The translations under genes and the position numbers were made by a program. Below are positions 6,942-12,890 of a DNA stretch of 12,890 nt, in pieces. Position 1 is the first letter of the stretch. Each line of letters starts with the position of its first letter. The notes beneath the pieces are model-generated. The model saw only the letters and a list, made by a program, of their open reading frames with translations. It did no database searches and had not been told where the DNA came from. Source of the stretch: Alphaproteobacteria bacterium TMED109 (lineage in GTDB: Bacteria > Pseudomonadota > Alphaproteobacteria > TMED109); the NCBI GenBank assembly GCA_002171375.1, contig NHFK01000017.1, positions 30,138 to 43,027 of the forward strand, in the 5' to 3' direction.

Positions 6942-7295
6942 GTTATCTTTTATATTTTTTTCTATACTTTCATAATTTTTTGTAAATTCACAAATACCTA
7001 AAATATTGTTGCTTCTATCGGTAAATTCTAAAGTATTAATTAATAAAAAAATTCTATAGAAACGAATATAATCATCAGTAACTTTATAATATGCGGGGTA
7101 ACTACTTTTTGTAATAATTGATTTCTTTTTATCAAACCAGACTTTATATACTTGTCCATCTGAAAACCAATAATATTCATGTGGTCTATTTTTATTTTCT
7201 GTGTACTTACAAACTAAACCTTTATTATCAATTTCAACACTAAATGATGGGAGTACTATAAAAAAATAGGTTATTAATATTATATATATTTTCAT
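6933..7295 (-). CDS. Small exported protein of unknown function
   Basis: 120 residues. A signal peptide (about 1-19, ending SFS) precedes a beta-rich body with alternating aromatic residues: GLVCKY, EYYWFSDGQVYKVWF, YPAYYKV, YIRFYRIFLLINTLEF, GICEF. C29 and C102 lie near the two ends of the domain and could form a disulfide closing a small beta barrel or sandwich. I do not recognise a named family. It lies 10 nt after the metzincin gene on the same strand and is probably co-transcribed, so an inhibitor, chaperone or substrate of the protease are ideas only. Its 3' end overlaps the converging isomerase gene by 9 nt; no terminator stem is visible. Confidence 0.62.
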   Translation of the reverse strand: MKIYIILITYFFIVLPSFSVEIDNKGLVCKYTENKNRPHEYYWFSDGQVYKVWFDKKKSIITKSSYPAYYKVTDDYIRFYRIFLLINTLEFTDRSNNILGICEFTKNYESIEKNIKDNLN

Positions 7296-7305
7296 ATCTT
7301 ATTCT

Positions 7306-8361
7306 TTAGTTATTTAATTCAAAAGGATTACTTATTGTAGAGTCAATTTTTTGAAGATCAATAAATTTATTTCTAAGATTTTTTTCATGTTCTTTATCTG
7401 GTTTTGCACCAAAAAATACGGCTCTAGTATACTCTGTGAAGGAGTCTTCTAAAAAATCAATTTCATAGTAACTCTTAGATAAAATCATTCTAGTATTTCC
7501 CCATTTACCATAATAGTTATTAGACCTTTTTAATATTTTTATAGCTTCACTATACTTCTTTTCTAGGTATAAACTATTTCCTTCATCAGTTAATAGTCGA
7601 GCAACAGGATCTATTTCTCCTCTTGCATGATGTCGACTATATTGCCTTGAGATTCTATTTAATATCAAATGATTATTAATTATAGTTTTAGGATCAAAAT
7701 TATAATCTCTCATTAGATTAATAATAGCATTGCTTTCTTTACTGCCCAACAATTTATTAGCACCACTAAATAGCATAAAATCATTTTTTCTTTGGGTATG
7801 CCAAGCGCCAAAAAGATGACCAAATTCATGGGCAACAACAACACTATTTACATGATTTTTAAACTTTGATGCATCTGATACCATAACTACATTCGAGAAA
7901 GTTGCAGCTATACCGATACCTTTAATATCTCTTTCAACTATAGCAAGAACTACCTTAGCTTCTATATTATCAGTTAATTTCGAAATTTCTTTTTTATGCA
8001 AAGAAAACAAACTAGATAAATTGTTAATATTTTTATCAAATCTGAATTTCTGAGTATCTGTTATTCTCCATTTTATTTTATAGTTTTCATAATAAAATTT
8101 ATTAATTTCCTCAAGTCTATTAAAAATATTATTTTGCCATTCTCTATCCAAAATCATATCAGCATCATATAGTAATAAAATATCGATTACTCTTTTTTGA
8201 TCACAATTAGCTTCTTTAATAATATCTTTGTTTATTGAGTCATTACATTCACCTTTTTCAGAATGAGCAATATTATTATTTGAGGATATAAAGATTAGTA
8301 TTATGGTAATATAGATCGTCTTTTTAATAAATTTTACTTTATTTTTTAAATTAGATAGCAT
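7306..8361 (-). CDS. Exported metzincin zinc metalloprotease with C-terminal TPR-like region
   Basis: 351 residues from the ATG at 8361. A TTG four codons upstream (8373) is possible but has no ribosome site, whereas GAAAGAA lies just before the ATG; residue numbers here count from that TTG. A lysine-rich N-terminus and hydrophobic core (about 19-31) form a signal peptide or anchor. A domain of about 60-200 ends with HEFGHLFGAWH (182-192), an exact HExxHxxGxxH metzincin zinc motif, followed by a candidate Met-turn methionine (M200 in DFMLFSG). After a helical linker, residues about 258-325 read as two TPR-like helix pairs (NSLYLEKKYSEAIKILKRS, SYYEIDFLEDSFTEYTRAVFFGA). C43 and C57 may pair. 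Zinc-dependent proteolysis in the periplasm or on the cell surface is inferred; TPR on a metzincin suggests recruitment to a protein complex. The small exported gene follows after 10 nt. Confidence 0.82.
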   Translation of the reverse strand: MLSNLKNKVKFIKKTIYITIILIFISSNNNIAHSEKGECNDSINKDIIKEANCDQKRVIDILLLYDADMILDREWQNNIFNRLEEINKFYYENYKIKWRITDTQKFRFDKNINNLSSLFSLHKKEISKLTDNIEAKVVLAIVERDIKGIGIAATFSNVVMVSDASKFKNHVNSVVVAHEFGHLFGAWHTQRKNDFMLFSGANKLLGSKESNAIINLMRDYNFDPKTIINNHLILNRISRQYSRHHARGEIDPVARLLTDEGNSLYLEKKYSEAIKILKRSNNYYGKWGNTRMILSKSYYEIDFLEDSFTEYTRAVFFGAKPDKEHEKNLRNKFIDLQKIDSTISNPFELNN

Positions 8362-8386
8362 ATTTTCTTTCAATTTGGTTTTATAA

Positions 8387-8406
8387 CTAGATATATATAT
8401 TTCTAG
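8387..8406. promoter_or_regulatory. 20-bp near-perfect palindrome in a divergent gap
   Basis: CTAGATATATATATTTCTAG matches its own reverse complement at 18 of 20 positions, with mismatches at 6 and 15. It sits between the divergent metzincin gene and the ExbB-like gene, in 105 nt of AT-rich DNA that must hold both promoters. A dimeric repressor or activator site is possible, but alternating AT makes chance palindromes common. The outer CTAGA/TCTAG arms are the informative part. Confidence 0.3.
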
Positions 8407-8466
8407 ATAATTAATAAATATTATTTAACAAATAAACTAAAATTACAACTAGGAGCAAAAGAGATT

Positions 8467-9081
8467 ATGGGATTAAAATATTTACTATTATTAAGGTTTG
8501 GCTTAGTAAATTTAGTAGCTTTTGCATTGCTTGGAGCAGCATGGGCACAAGGCTTAGTAGCAAAAGTAATAAATGCTGATGTTACTAATATGGTGATTTT
8601 AATATGTGCAATATTTTTAATTGGACTAATACTCGCTGGTTATAGACTATGGAAAGTAAGCAAACAACTGAATGCCGCCTATAATTATAATCCAGAAGAA
8701 CGGTCTAGAGCTGCTGATTTTTTAAAAAAAACTAAAGGTAAAAATGCTACAAGTAGAGCAAATATAGCTCAAGCACTTAGATTAAAATTATTTTCACGTA
8801 TAGTTCATATAAGATATATTTCTAATTCTTTAACAGTTTTAGGTTTAATAGGAACAGTGTTGGGTTTTATAATAGCTTTATCTGGAGTTGACCCTGATGT
8901 TGCATCAAACCCAAGCGCCATTAGCCCAATGGTTGCCCAATTAATTGAAGGAATGTCTGTTGCTTTATATACTACTCTGGTAGGATCTATATTAAGTGTT
9001 TGGCTAGGATTAATTTATCAAATGCTAGCAACAGGAACTTCAAATTTAGTATCACAAATTATAGAATTATCTGAAAGATAA
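8467..9081 (+). CDS. ExbB/TolQ/MotA-family proton channel subunit
   Basis: 204 residues, close to ExbB/TolQ length. Four hydrophobic helices are visible (about 8-28, 42-62, 121-140, 164-186), with a cytoplasmic basic region between helices 2 and 3. The family core is clear: SLTVLGLIGTVLGFIIALSG (121-140) and LIEGMSVALYTTLVGSILSV (159-178), the two helices that line the proton path and pack against an ExbD/TolR/MotB helix. AGGAGC (8451-8456) plus GAG nearer the ATG give translation signals. It starts a tight plus-strand unit (4-nt and 6-nt gaps) with the ExbD-like beta-domain protein and a two-TM protein, which look like dedicated partners. No TonB, TolA or TolB gene is present, so the motor probably drives something other than standard TonB or Tol work, or supplements it. 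Confidence 0.88.
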   Translation: MGLKYLLLLRFGLVNLVAFALLGAAWAQGLVAKVINADVTNMVILICAIFLIGLILAGYRLWKVSKQLNAAYNYNPEERSRAADFLKKTKGKNATSRANIAQALRLKLFSRIVHIRYISNSLTVLGLIGTVLGFIIALSGVDPDVASNPSAISPMVAQLIEGMSVALYTTLVGSILSVWLGLIYQMLATGTSNLVSQIIELSER

Positions 9082-9085
9082 TTTA

Positions 9086-9685
9086 ATGGATAACCCATTT
9101 GATGATGAAAATGAATTAGATACTGCTGATACTGTTTTCAGAGATATGACTATGCTAGCCTTATCAGGTTTTGTAATAATAGTTTTACTCCTTTTACCAT
9201 GGTTAAATATAGTAGCTCAAGATGAAGCAACTAAAGAGCCATCAGGCAGCGTAATTGTTGAAGTACTATGGCCTGATGATAGGAATGTAGATGTAGACCT
9301 TTGGGTAAAATCTCCCGATGATGCTGCAGTAGGTTTTTCTAATATGGCAGGATATTATTTTAATTTACTTAGGGATGATAGAGGAACTCAATTTGATACG
9401 ACTCCTATAAATTATGAAATTAGTTATTCTAGAGGTATTGCTGCTGGAGAATATCAGGCAAACTTACATCTGTATGCTACGGATGGAGGCCCTCCTATTA
9501 ATGCAAAAGTTATTATAAGTGTTGTGGAACCAGATCAAAGAGCAAGAACTGCAATAATTAAAAAAGATGTTACTCTAAAAAAATTTAATGAAGAGATTAC
9601 TGTAGCTAGATGGACTTTATCAAACAAAGGAAAATTAAAGCCAAATAGTGTCCACGCACTCAAAAAAAGTTTGTTAAGAAGGTAA
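9086..9685 (+). CDS. ExbD-like single-TM protein with periplasmic beta-domain (copy 2)
   Basis: 199 residues, paralogous to the protein at 4732-5343. An acidic cytoplasmic tail is followed by FRD (18-20) with D20 as the candidate proton-carrying aspartate, then one helix (about 21-41) and a periplasmic domain from residue 55. Identical blocks shared with copy 1 include VDVDLWVK, NLLRDD, TPINYE, YSRGI and NLHLY; about half of all positions match by eye. The domain reads as a beta sandwich of the YfaP/DUF2135 sort, with aspartate-rich loops that might bind calcium. Unlike copy 1 it sits directly after an ExbB-like gene (4 nt), exactly where ExbD or TolR would be, which strongly supports a channel partnership. 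The C-terminal tail (ALKKSLLRR) is basic. Function unknown. Confidence 0.85.
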   Translation: MDNPFDDENELDTADTVFRDMTMLALSGFVIIVLLLLPWLNIVAQDEATKEPSGSVIVEVLWPDDRNVDVDLWVKSPDDAAVGFSNMAGYYFNLLRDDRGTQFDTTPINYEISYSRGIAAGEYQANLHLYATDGGPPINAKVIISVVEPDQRARTAIIKKDVTLKKFNEEITVARWTLSNKGKLKPNSVHALKKSLLRR

Positions 9686-9691
9686 TAAAAA

Positions 9692-10234
9692 ATGGAAATT
9701 TTAAATATATTTTATATTGTAATAACAGCTTTAGCCGCATTATTAATTTCTATTACGATATGGTCTCGAAGACCATTTAGGTGGAGATTAAGTGCTTTTT
9801 TTATAGGCTTAGGACTTATAACATTATTATATGTAGCCATATTAGAATTATTAAGTAGACCAAAACCAGCACATATGGAGCTTTTTTATAAAGATGTTCC
9901 TGAAGTTGTTTTATTACATGCATCATGGGAAGAAGAAGTAGCTTTATATATTTTAGTAGAAATACCTGGCGTGGAAGAACCAAGATTATATATATTACCA
10001 TGGAGTAGAGAGGAAGCAGAAAGATTTCAGCAGGCCATAGAAGAAGGTGAAGAGAAAGATGAAGAAGTAAAAATAGGAAATCCTTTTTTTAATGCTGATG
10101 AAGAAGACCGAGAAAGGTTAATTTATACATCACCTGCAAAGCCAATGGCCCAAAAAGGCAGAGAACAACTTCCAGTTACAAACTTTGACCAAGAGGCAGA
10201 ACAACCTTCTTATGGTGAAGAGGAAAATCAATAA
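9692..10234 (+). CDS. Two-TM membrane protein with acidic C-terminal domain
   Basis: 180 residues; I do not recognise the family. Two transmembrane helices (about 4-23 and 33-55) are joined by a strongly basic loop, SRRPFRWR, which by the positive-inside rule is cytoplasmic and places the long C-terminal part in the periplasm. That part starts with a compact region (HMELFYKDVPEVVLLHASWEEEVALYILVEIPG, then EEPRLYILPWSREEAERFQQAIEEG) that reads as mixed strands plus a helix, and ends in a glutamate-rich, probably disordered tail. AAGG (9680-9683) inside the end of the previous gene is its ribosome site, a sign of translational coupling. The position suggests a third component of the ExbB/ExbD-like complex. 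The next gene converges 11 nt away. Confidence 0.78.
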   Translation: MEILNIFYIVITALAALLISITIWSRRPFRWRLSAFFIGLGLITLLYVAILELLSRPKPAHMELFYKDVPEVVLLHASWEEEVALYILVEIPGVEEPRLYILPWSREEAERFQQAIEEGEEKDEEVKIGNPFFNADEEDRERLIYTSPAKPMAQKGREQLPVTNFDQEAEQPSYGEEENQ

Positions 10235-10245
10235 CGACTTAAATA

Positions 10246-10755
10246 TTATTTATCGTTTACGTCAACTACCTTAAACTGATTAAAAGAAGCTTCAGTTGCT
10301 AATTGATCATGAGTTGAAAATATTTCTAGTCGAAAATATCTTCCTCTTTTAGCATCAACAGTTATATACTTTTCATCACCTGTTTCAGGCAGATCAATTT
10401 CAGCTAATATCTCCCATCCCCCCATATGAGGAAAAGGATCTGCTGAAGACACTCTTATATGCTTTGCCCACGTACCTCGGTCGTGATTAGTTTTAGAAAT
10501 AAATGATAATGCTTCAAAGCGTTTATTACTTGGCAAAGAAAAAGTGAGTACATGAGGCAAAATATTTCCAGATGAAACCCAATATGTATTTATATTATTA
10601 TCAATTATATTTTTTGTAATAAAAGGATATTTTTCTGAAGTCCAATGAATTGCCTTACCACCTGACCCTAGAGCTATTAAATCTTCAGCGTTAGAAAAAC
10701 TTATAATACAAAAATAGATTATAATTAATAATATATGTTTAATTTGGAGCAACAT
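10246..10755 (-). CDS. Exported F5/8 type C (discoidin-like) domain protein
   Basis: 169 residues. A signal peptide (about 1-23, ending SNA) precedes a single domain with the F5/8 type C pattern: NIIDNNINTYWVSSG (49-63, the 'd.d..T.W' strand), a hydrophobic strand around 68-75, FEALSFISK (80-88), HIRVSSAD (99-106), GGWEILAEIDL (112-122) and GRYFRLEIFSTH (138-149). These jelly-roll domains bind carbohydrates, lipids or proteins. It is the last gene of the xox run and begins 17 nt inside the xoxJ-like gene; GGAATAGAG upstream of its ATG, also inside xoxJ, is the ribosome site. A periplasmic binding or assembly role linked to methanol dehydrogenase is suggested by position only. Confidence 0.75.
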   Translation of the reverse strand: MLLQIKHILLIIIYFCIISFSNAEDLIALGSGGKAIHWTSEKYPFITKNIIDNNINTYWVSSGNILPHVLTFSLPSNKRFEALSFISKTNHDRGTWAKHIRVSSADPFPHMGGWEILAEIDLPETGDEKYITVDAKRGRYFRLEIFSTHDQLATEASFNQFKVVDVNDK

Positions 10756-11575
10756 ACTCTATTCCATAATTAGAATAGATTTCTTTAATTTTATTACTAG
10801 CAAGCATACTTTTTAATATATAGTTGATTTTATCTATTGTTTCCTCGTCAGCACCTCTTAATAATACTCCAACATTCAAAGTAACATCCCTAGTAAAATC
10901 AAAATCTTTGACTGCGATTAATGATATAGAAGGATTATTCTTTAAAAACCACCAATAATTTGGAGAAGAAATAAACGCTGCATCAACCTCTCCATCAGCC
11001 AAACCTTGAATTAATTCAGGTTCAGTGACAAACTTAGTTCTATACTTAATTTTAGCTTTTTGCATCAGCATGTGAGCCCAAGTTCCACGCATCACTCCAA
11101 TATTCATATTTTTTATTGATTTTAAAGTATTTTTACCACTTACTAATTCTTTAGGACCTACCAAATAAGTTTCCATTCTAACTATAGGTATTGAAGCTGT
11201 TGGTGGAAATTTTCTTTTTTCACTATCACTTGCCCTTGTTAAAGGTTTAGCTCCTTCTATATCTCTTTTATTTGCATCATCATTTTTTCTTGATACTGCC
11301 TCCATCATCATATCGCAACCCGCCTTTCGAGCATGGAAGCGATACCTTAACCAGTTAATTTCCAAACTTACACCTAAATCTTTAGCTATTTCTTCCGCTA
11401 ATTCTATTTGAAAACCTCTAAGGCTAGTATCTCTTGATGAAAATGGTAAACGATCTGACAAAGCGCATACTCTTAGTGACCCTCTTTTATTAATTTCCTT
11501 TATAGTTCCAGCATAAATTATTTTTGAGCTGAAAATAATAAATAAAAAAAGAATAATTAAGAATATATTTCTCAT
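10739..11575 (-). CDS. xoxJ: XoxJ-like periplasmic solute-binding-fold protein
   Basis: 278 residues. A signal peptide (about 1-22, ending IYA) is followed by the type 2 periplasmic-binding fold: GSLRVCALSDRLPFSS (32-47), GFQIELAEEIAKDLGV (54-69), INWLRYRFHARKAGCDMMM (73-91), NMNIGVMRGTWAH (157-168), GLADGEVDAAFISSP (191-205), then closing helices. C37 and C87 could form the disulfide expected in this group. The sequence matches what I know of MxaJ/XoxJ proteins, which lie beside methanol dehydrogenase genes and are thought to help mature or activate the enzyme rather than import a solute. It overlaps the copper-protein gene by 4 nt (ATGA), so translation is coupled. The xoxF fragment upstream supports xoxJ over a generic ABC transporter binding protein; no permease genes are present. 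Confidence 0.82.
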   Translation of the reverse strand: MRNIFLIILFLFIIFSSKIIYAGTIKEINKRGSLRVCALSDRLPFSSRDTSLRGFQIELAEEIAKDLGVSLEINWLRYRFHARKAGCDMMMEAVSRKNDDANKRDIEGAKPLTRASDSEKRKFPPTASIPIVRMETYLVGPKELVSGKNTLKSIKNMNIGVMRGTWAHMLMQKAKIKYRTKFVTEPELIQGLADGEVDAAFISSPNYWWFLKNNPSISLIAVKDFDFTRDVTLNVGVLLRGADEETIDKINYILKSMLASNKIKEIYSNYGIEYVAPN

Positions 11576-12135
11576 CTAACATAAAACCTTTCCAGAATTT
11601 CTTGGATTAAATCTTTAGCTTGTCCATAATATGCAACATTATCCATAGCTTCTGTTATATTAGATAAGTCATTACCTACTACTACCACTCCAATCATACC
11701 TGCTGAAACATGAGGTGTACATTTATATGTATAAATACCGGGAGTAGTAAATGTATAACCTGCGCTTTTATGCATTTTTGACTTGTATTTAATATCATTA
11801 GGAGCAACCATAAATTCTACATTATGACCTTTAGTAGTTGCTTTCCATAATATCTTTCCTCCTACATCTATTTCTGAAAGCATAGGGTCATATCTAAACC
11901 TTGAGCCACTAGGTCCAACATTTAACATTTTAACAACATCATCAACTGCCGCTAATTGTGTTTCTGTCACATCATTAACAGGCTCGTGATTAATTACAAA
12001 GTCATCACTATTACAAATATTTTCTTCTTCAATTTTATAAGATTTAGCCGCCGATGCTGGCTTTAAAATATTATATGTACTTAAACCTATTAAACTTGCC
12101 CCAATACCTCGAATTAAGTTTCTTCGAATAATCAT
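11572..12135 (-). CDS. Tat-exported pseudoazurin/plastocyanin-like blue copper protein
   Basis: 187 residues. The N-terminus MIIRRNLIRG carries a twin-arginine motif (R4-R5) before a hydrophobic stretch and PASAA cleavage region, so export in folded form through Tat is likely. The cupredoxin domain is C-terminal: H104 in KGHNVEF, then C139, H142 and M147 in YKCTPHVSAGMIG, the full His-Cys-His-Met set of a type-1 copper site, with pseudoazurin-like spacing. About 45 residues between the signal and the domain are an extension beyond ordinary pseudoazurin. GGAG six nt before the ATG is a clear ribosome site. It lies between xoxF and the xoxJ-like gene, the place where a cytochrome c (XoxG) gene often sits, so it may accept electrons from the dehydrogenase. 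Its start is 125 nt downstream of the xoxF stop, beyond a terminator. Confidence 0.87.
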   Translation of the reverse strand: MIIRRNLIRGIGASLIGLSTYNILKPASAAKSYKIEEENICNSDDFVINHEPVNDVTETQLAAVDDVVKMLNVGPSGSRFRYDPMLSEIDVGGKILWKATTKGHNVEFMVAPNDIKYKSKMHKSAGYTFTTPGIYTYKCTPHVSAGMIGVVVVGNDLSNITEAMDNVAYYGQAKDLIQEILERFYVR

Positions 12136-12204
12136 TCTTTACTCCATAAGCATATTATTAAATTTATTTAAAAATATTATAGTTCAAAAATATAAAAAAA
12201 AACA

Positions 12205-12236
12205 TAAAAAAGGCGGAAGAAATAAATCCTCCGCCT
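12205..12236 (-). terminator. Intrinsic terminator after xoxF
   Basis: On the minus strand, AGGCGGA (12236-12230) pairs with TCCGCCT (12217-12211). The stem extends through a G-U, a G-C and an A-U pair, and is followed directly by six T and, after ATG, nine more T. It is the strongest stem in the window. It lies 25 nt past the xoxF stop and ahead of the copper-protein gene, so it probably lets a fraction of transcripts through and keeps the downstream genes at lower levels than xoxF. Confidence 0.85.
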
Positions 12237-12260
12237 AATTATTAATTAATAACCTTATGG

Positions 12261-12890
12261 TTATTTAAGTGTAAATGCAATCATAGCAGCACCTGCTGGA
12301 AAATCAGCAACTTCTGGCCATAATGTTGGGAAAAGTCCCATCACTAATGAACCTAAGCCTGATGGCACTGTTATATATTGTTGACCATTAGCATTATAAG
12401 ATACTGGACCTCCACGGAAACCAGAACCTGCTGTAAATGACCATAATACATCTCCATTGTTAGCATCGAAAGCACGGAATGTACCATCAATACCACCTTG
12501 GAATACTAAATCACCAGCTGTAGCAACTACACTACCTAATGGTGGGTACTTATAAGTATAAGCCCAAGCACGTTCGCCAGAAACTGGATCACGAGCATCT
12601 AAACGACCATGAGCTTTTTTACCGTTAGGTAAATCAGCAGCAGCTAAGTCAGCACCGAAGAAAAGTTGAGCGATTGGCTCAGTTACTGGATCTTCTTTAC
12701 GAACTGTAGTTATCTGACAAGCTTCAGCGGCAGAGTTATACCATAGACCTGTTCTTGGACTATAAGACCCTGACTGCCAGCTTCTTCCACCAGCAATCCA
12801 AGGACATGATAACATATCTTGGTTTTCAGCTATATTTGGAGGATTTCTTCCAATAAGCTCACCAGTTTTAGGGTTAATGCTTTTCACCCA
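12261..12890 (-). CDS. xoxF: Lanthanide-type PQQ methanol dehydrogenase XoxF, C-terminal part
   Basis: Partial gene: the frame runs open through the right edge (the last visible codons read Trp-Val-Lys), so about 209 C-terminal residues of a roughly 600-residue protein are seen. The N-terminal two thirds, including the lanthanide-binding aspartates and the vicinal cysteines, lie outside the window. Visible features are typical of the beta-propeller of XoxF/MxaF: CPWIAGGRSWQSGSYSPRTGLWYN, YKYPPLGSVVATAGDLVFQGGIDGTFRAFDANNGDVLWSF (a propeller W-motif), GFRGGPVSYNANGQQYITVPSG and the end WPEVADFPAGAAMIAF. It oxidises methanol, and often other alcohols or formaldehyde, in the periplasm with PQQ. 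I favour XoxF over calcium-type MxaF because of the xoxJ-like neighbour and the absence of mxaI/mxaG. G+C is near 45% over 12601-12660, well above neighbouring genes, consistent with very high expression or strong protein constraint. Confidence 0.9.
   Translation of the reverse strand, partial: WVKSINPKTGELIGRNPPNIAENQDMLSCPWIAGGRSWQSGSYSPRTGLWYNSAAEACQITTVRKEDPVTEPIAQLFFGADLAAADLPNGKKAHGRLDARDPVSGERAWAYTYKYPPLGSVVATAGDLVFQGGIDGTFRAFDANNGDVLWSFTAGSGFRGGPVSYNANGQQYITVPSGLGSLVMGLFPTLWPEVADFPAGAAMIAFTLK

Noticed and set aside
9816..10001. 61-codon minus-strand hydrophobic frame
   Set aside because: Antisense to the two-TM protein gene; the hydrophobicity comes from AT-rich codons read in reverse.
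8467..10234. A Zorya-like anti-phage system (ZorA/ZorB motor)
   Set aside because: The channel subunit lacks the long cytoplasmic tail of ZorA, the partner lacks an OmpA-like peptidoglycan domain, and no helicase or nuclease gene is present.
10739..11575. Amino-acid ABC transporter binding protein
   Set aside because: There are no permease or ATPase genes nearby, and the xoxF context and conserved cysteines fit XoxJ better.
1..12890. tRNA, rRNA, CRISPR array, insertion sequence or prophage genes
   Set aside because: No cloverleaf, rRNA segment, regular spaced repeats, transposase or phage structural genes were seen on either strand.

Overview
The window is AT-rich, with short intergenic gaps, many lysine/asparagine/isoleucine-rich proteins and several exported proteins. 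A compact Gram-negative genome fits, most likely a free-living marine alphaproteobacterium. Three things point that way. A lanthanide-type methanol dehydrogenase (XoxF) gene with a XoxJ-like partner lies at the right edge. A TonB-dependent B12 receptor sits under a cobalamin riboswitch. A small basic protein at 489-674 has a 'SDPRVRAKA' style that I associate with alphaproteobacteria. The exact clade cannot be settled from the sequence; an AT-rich lineage such as HIMB59/AEGEAN-169 is a guess.

Layout. 28-492 (+) is a small exported protein with a HEYGH zinc-protease motif, and it meets a 61-codon basic protein gene (489-674, -) tail to tail. 675-1080 has no gene but holds a promoter, a complete cobalamin riboswitch (752-920) and its expression platform. 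These control a BtuB-type outer-membrane receptor that begins with TTG (1081-2937, +). 2967-4612 (-) is a two-gene unit: a 2-keto-4-pentenoate hydratase-family enzyme, then a class IV (branched-chain/D-amino acid type) aminotransferase. From a divergent promoter region, 4732-6941 (+) reads a membrane-anchored ExbD-like protein with a beta-sandwich-like periplasmic domain, a DUF4177-like protein, an exported TPR protein and a 2-hydroxychromene-2-carboxylate isomerase/kappa-GST-like protein. 6933-8361 (-) carries an exported metzincin-type protease with C-terminal TPR-like helices and a small exported unknown. 8467-10234 (+) is a tight three-gene unit: an ExbB/TolQ/MotA-family proton-channel subunit, a second copy of the ExbD-like beta-domain protein, and a two-TM protein with an acidic tail. 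10246-12890 (-) is the xox region: the XoxF C-terminus, a strong intrinsic terminator, then a Tat-exported blue copper protein, a XoxJ-like periplasmic binding protein and an exported F5/8 type C (discoidin-like) protein, all with overlapping genes.

How the parts may work together. The 3' end is a periplasmic C1 (methanol/alcohol) oxidation module. Its visible genes contain a type-1 copper protein and no cytochrome c, so a copper protein is a candidate electron acceptor or partner for XoxF. The best candidate for an undescribed system is the 8467-10234 unit plus its duplicated partner at 4732. It is a proton-motive-force-driven ExbB/ExbD-like motor whose D subunit carries a domain resembling YfaP/DUF2135 beta sandwiches, with a dedicated third membrane protein. 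TPR proteins and a metzincin protease lie between the two copies. This is inference from motifs and gene order, not a proven function.
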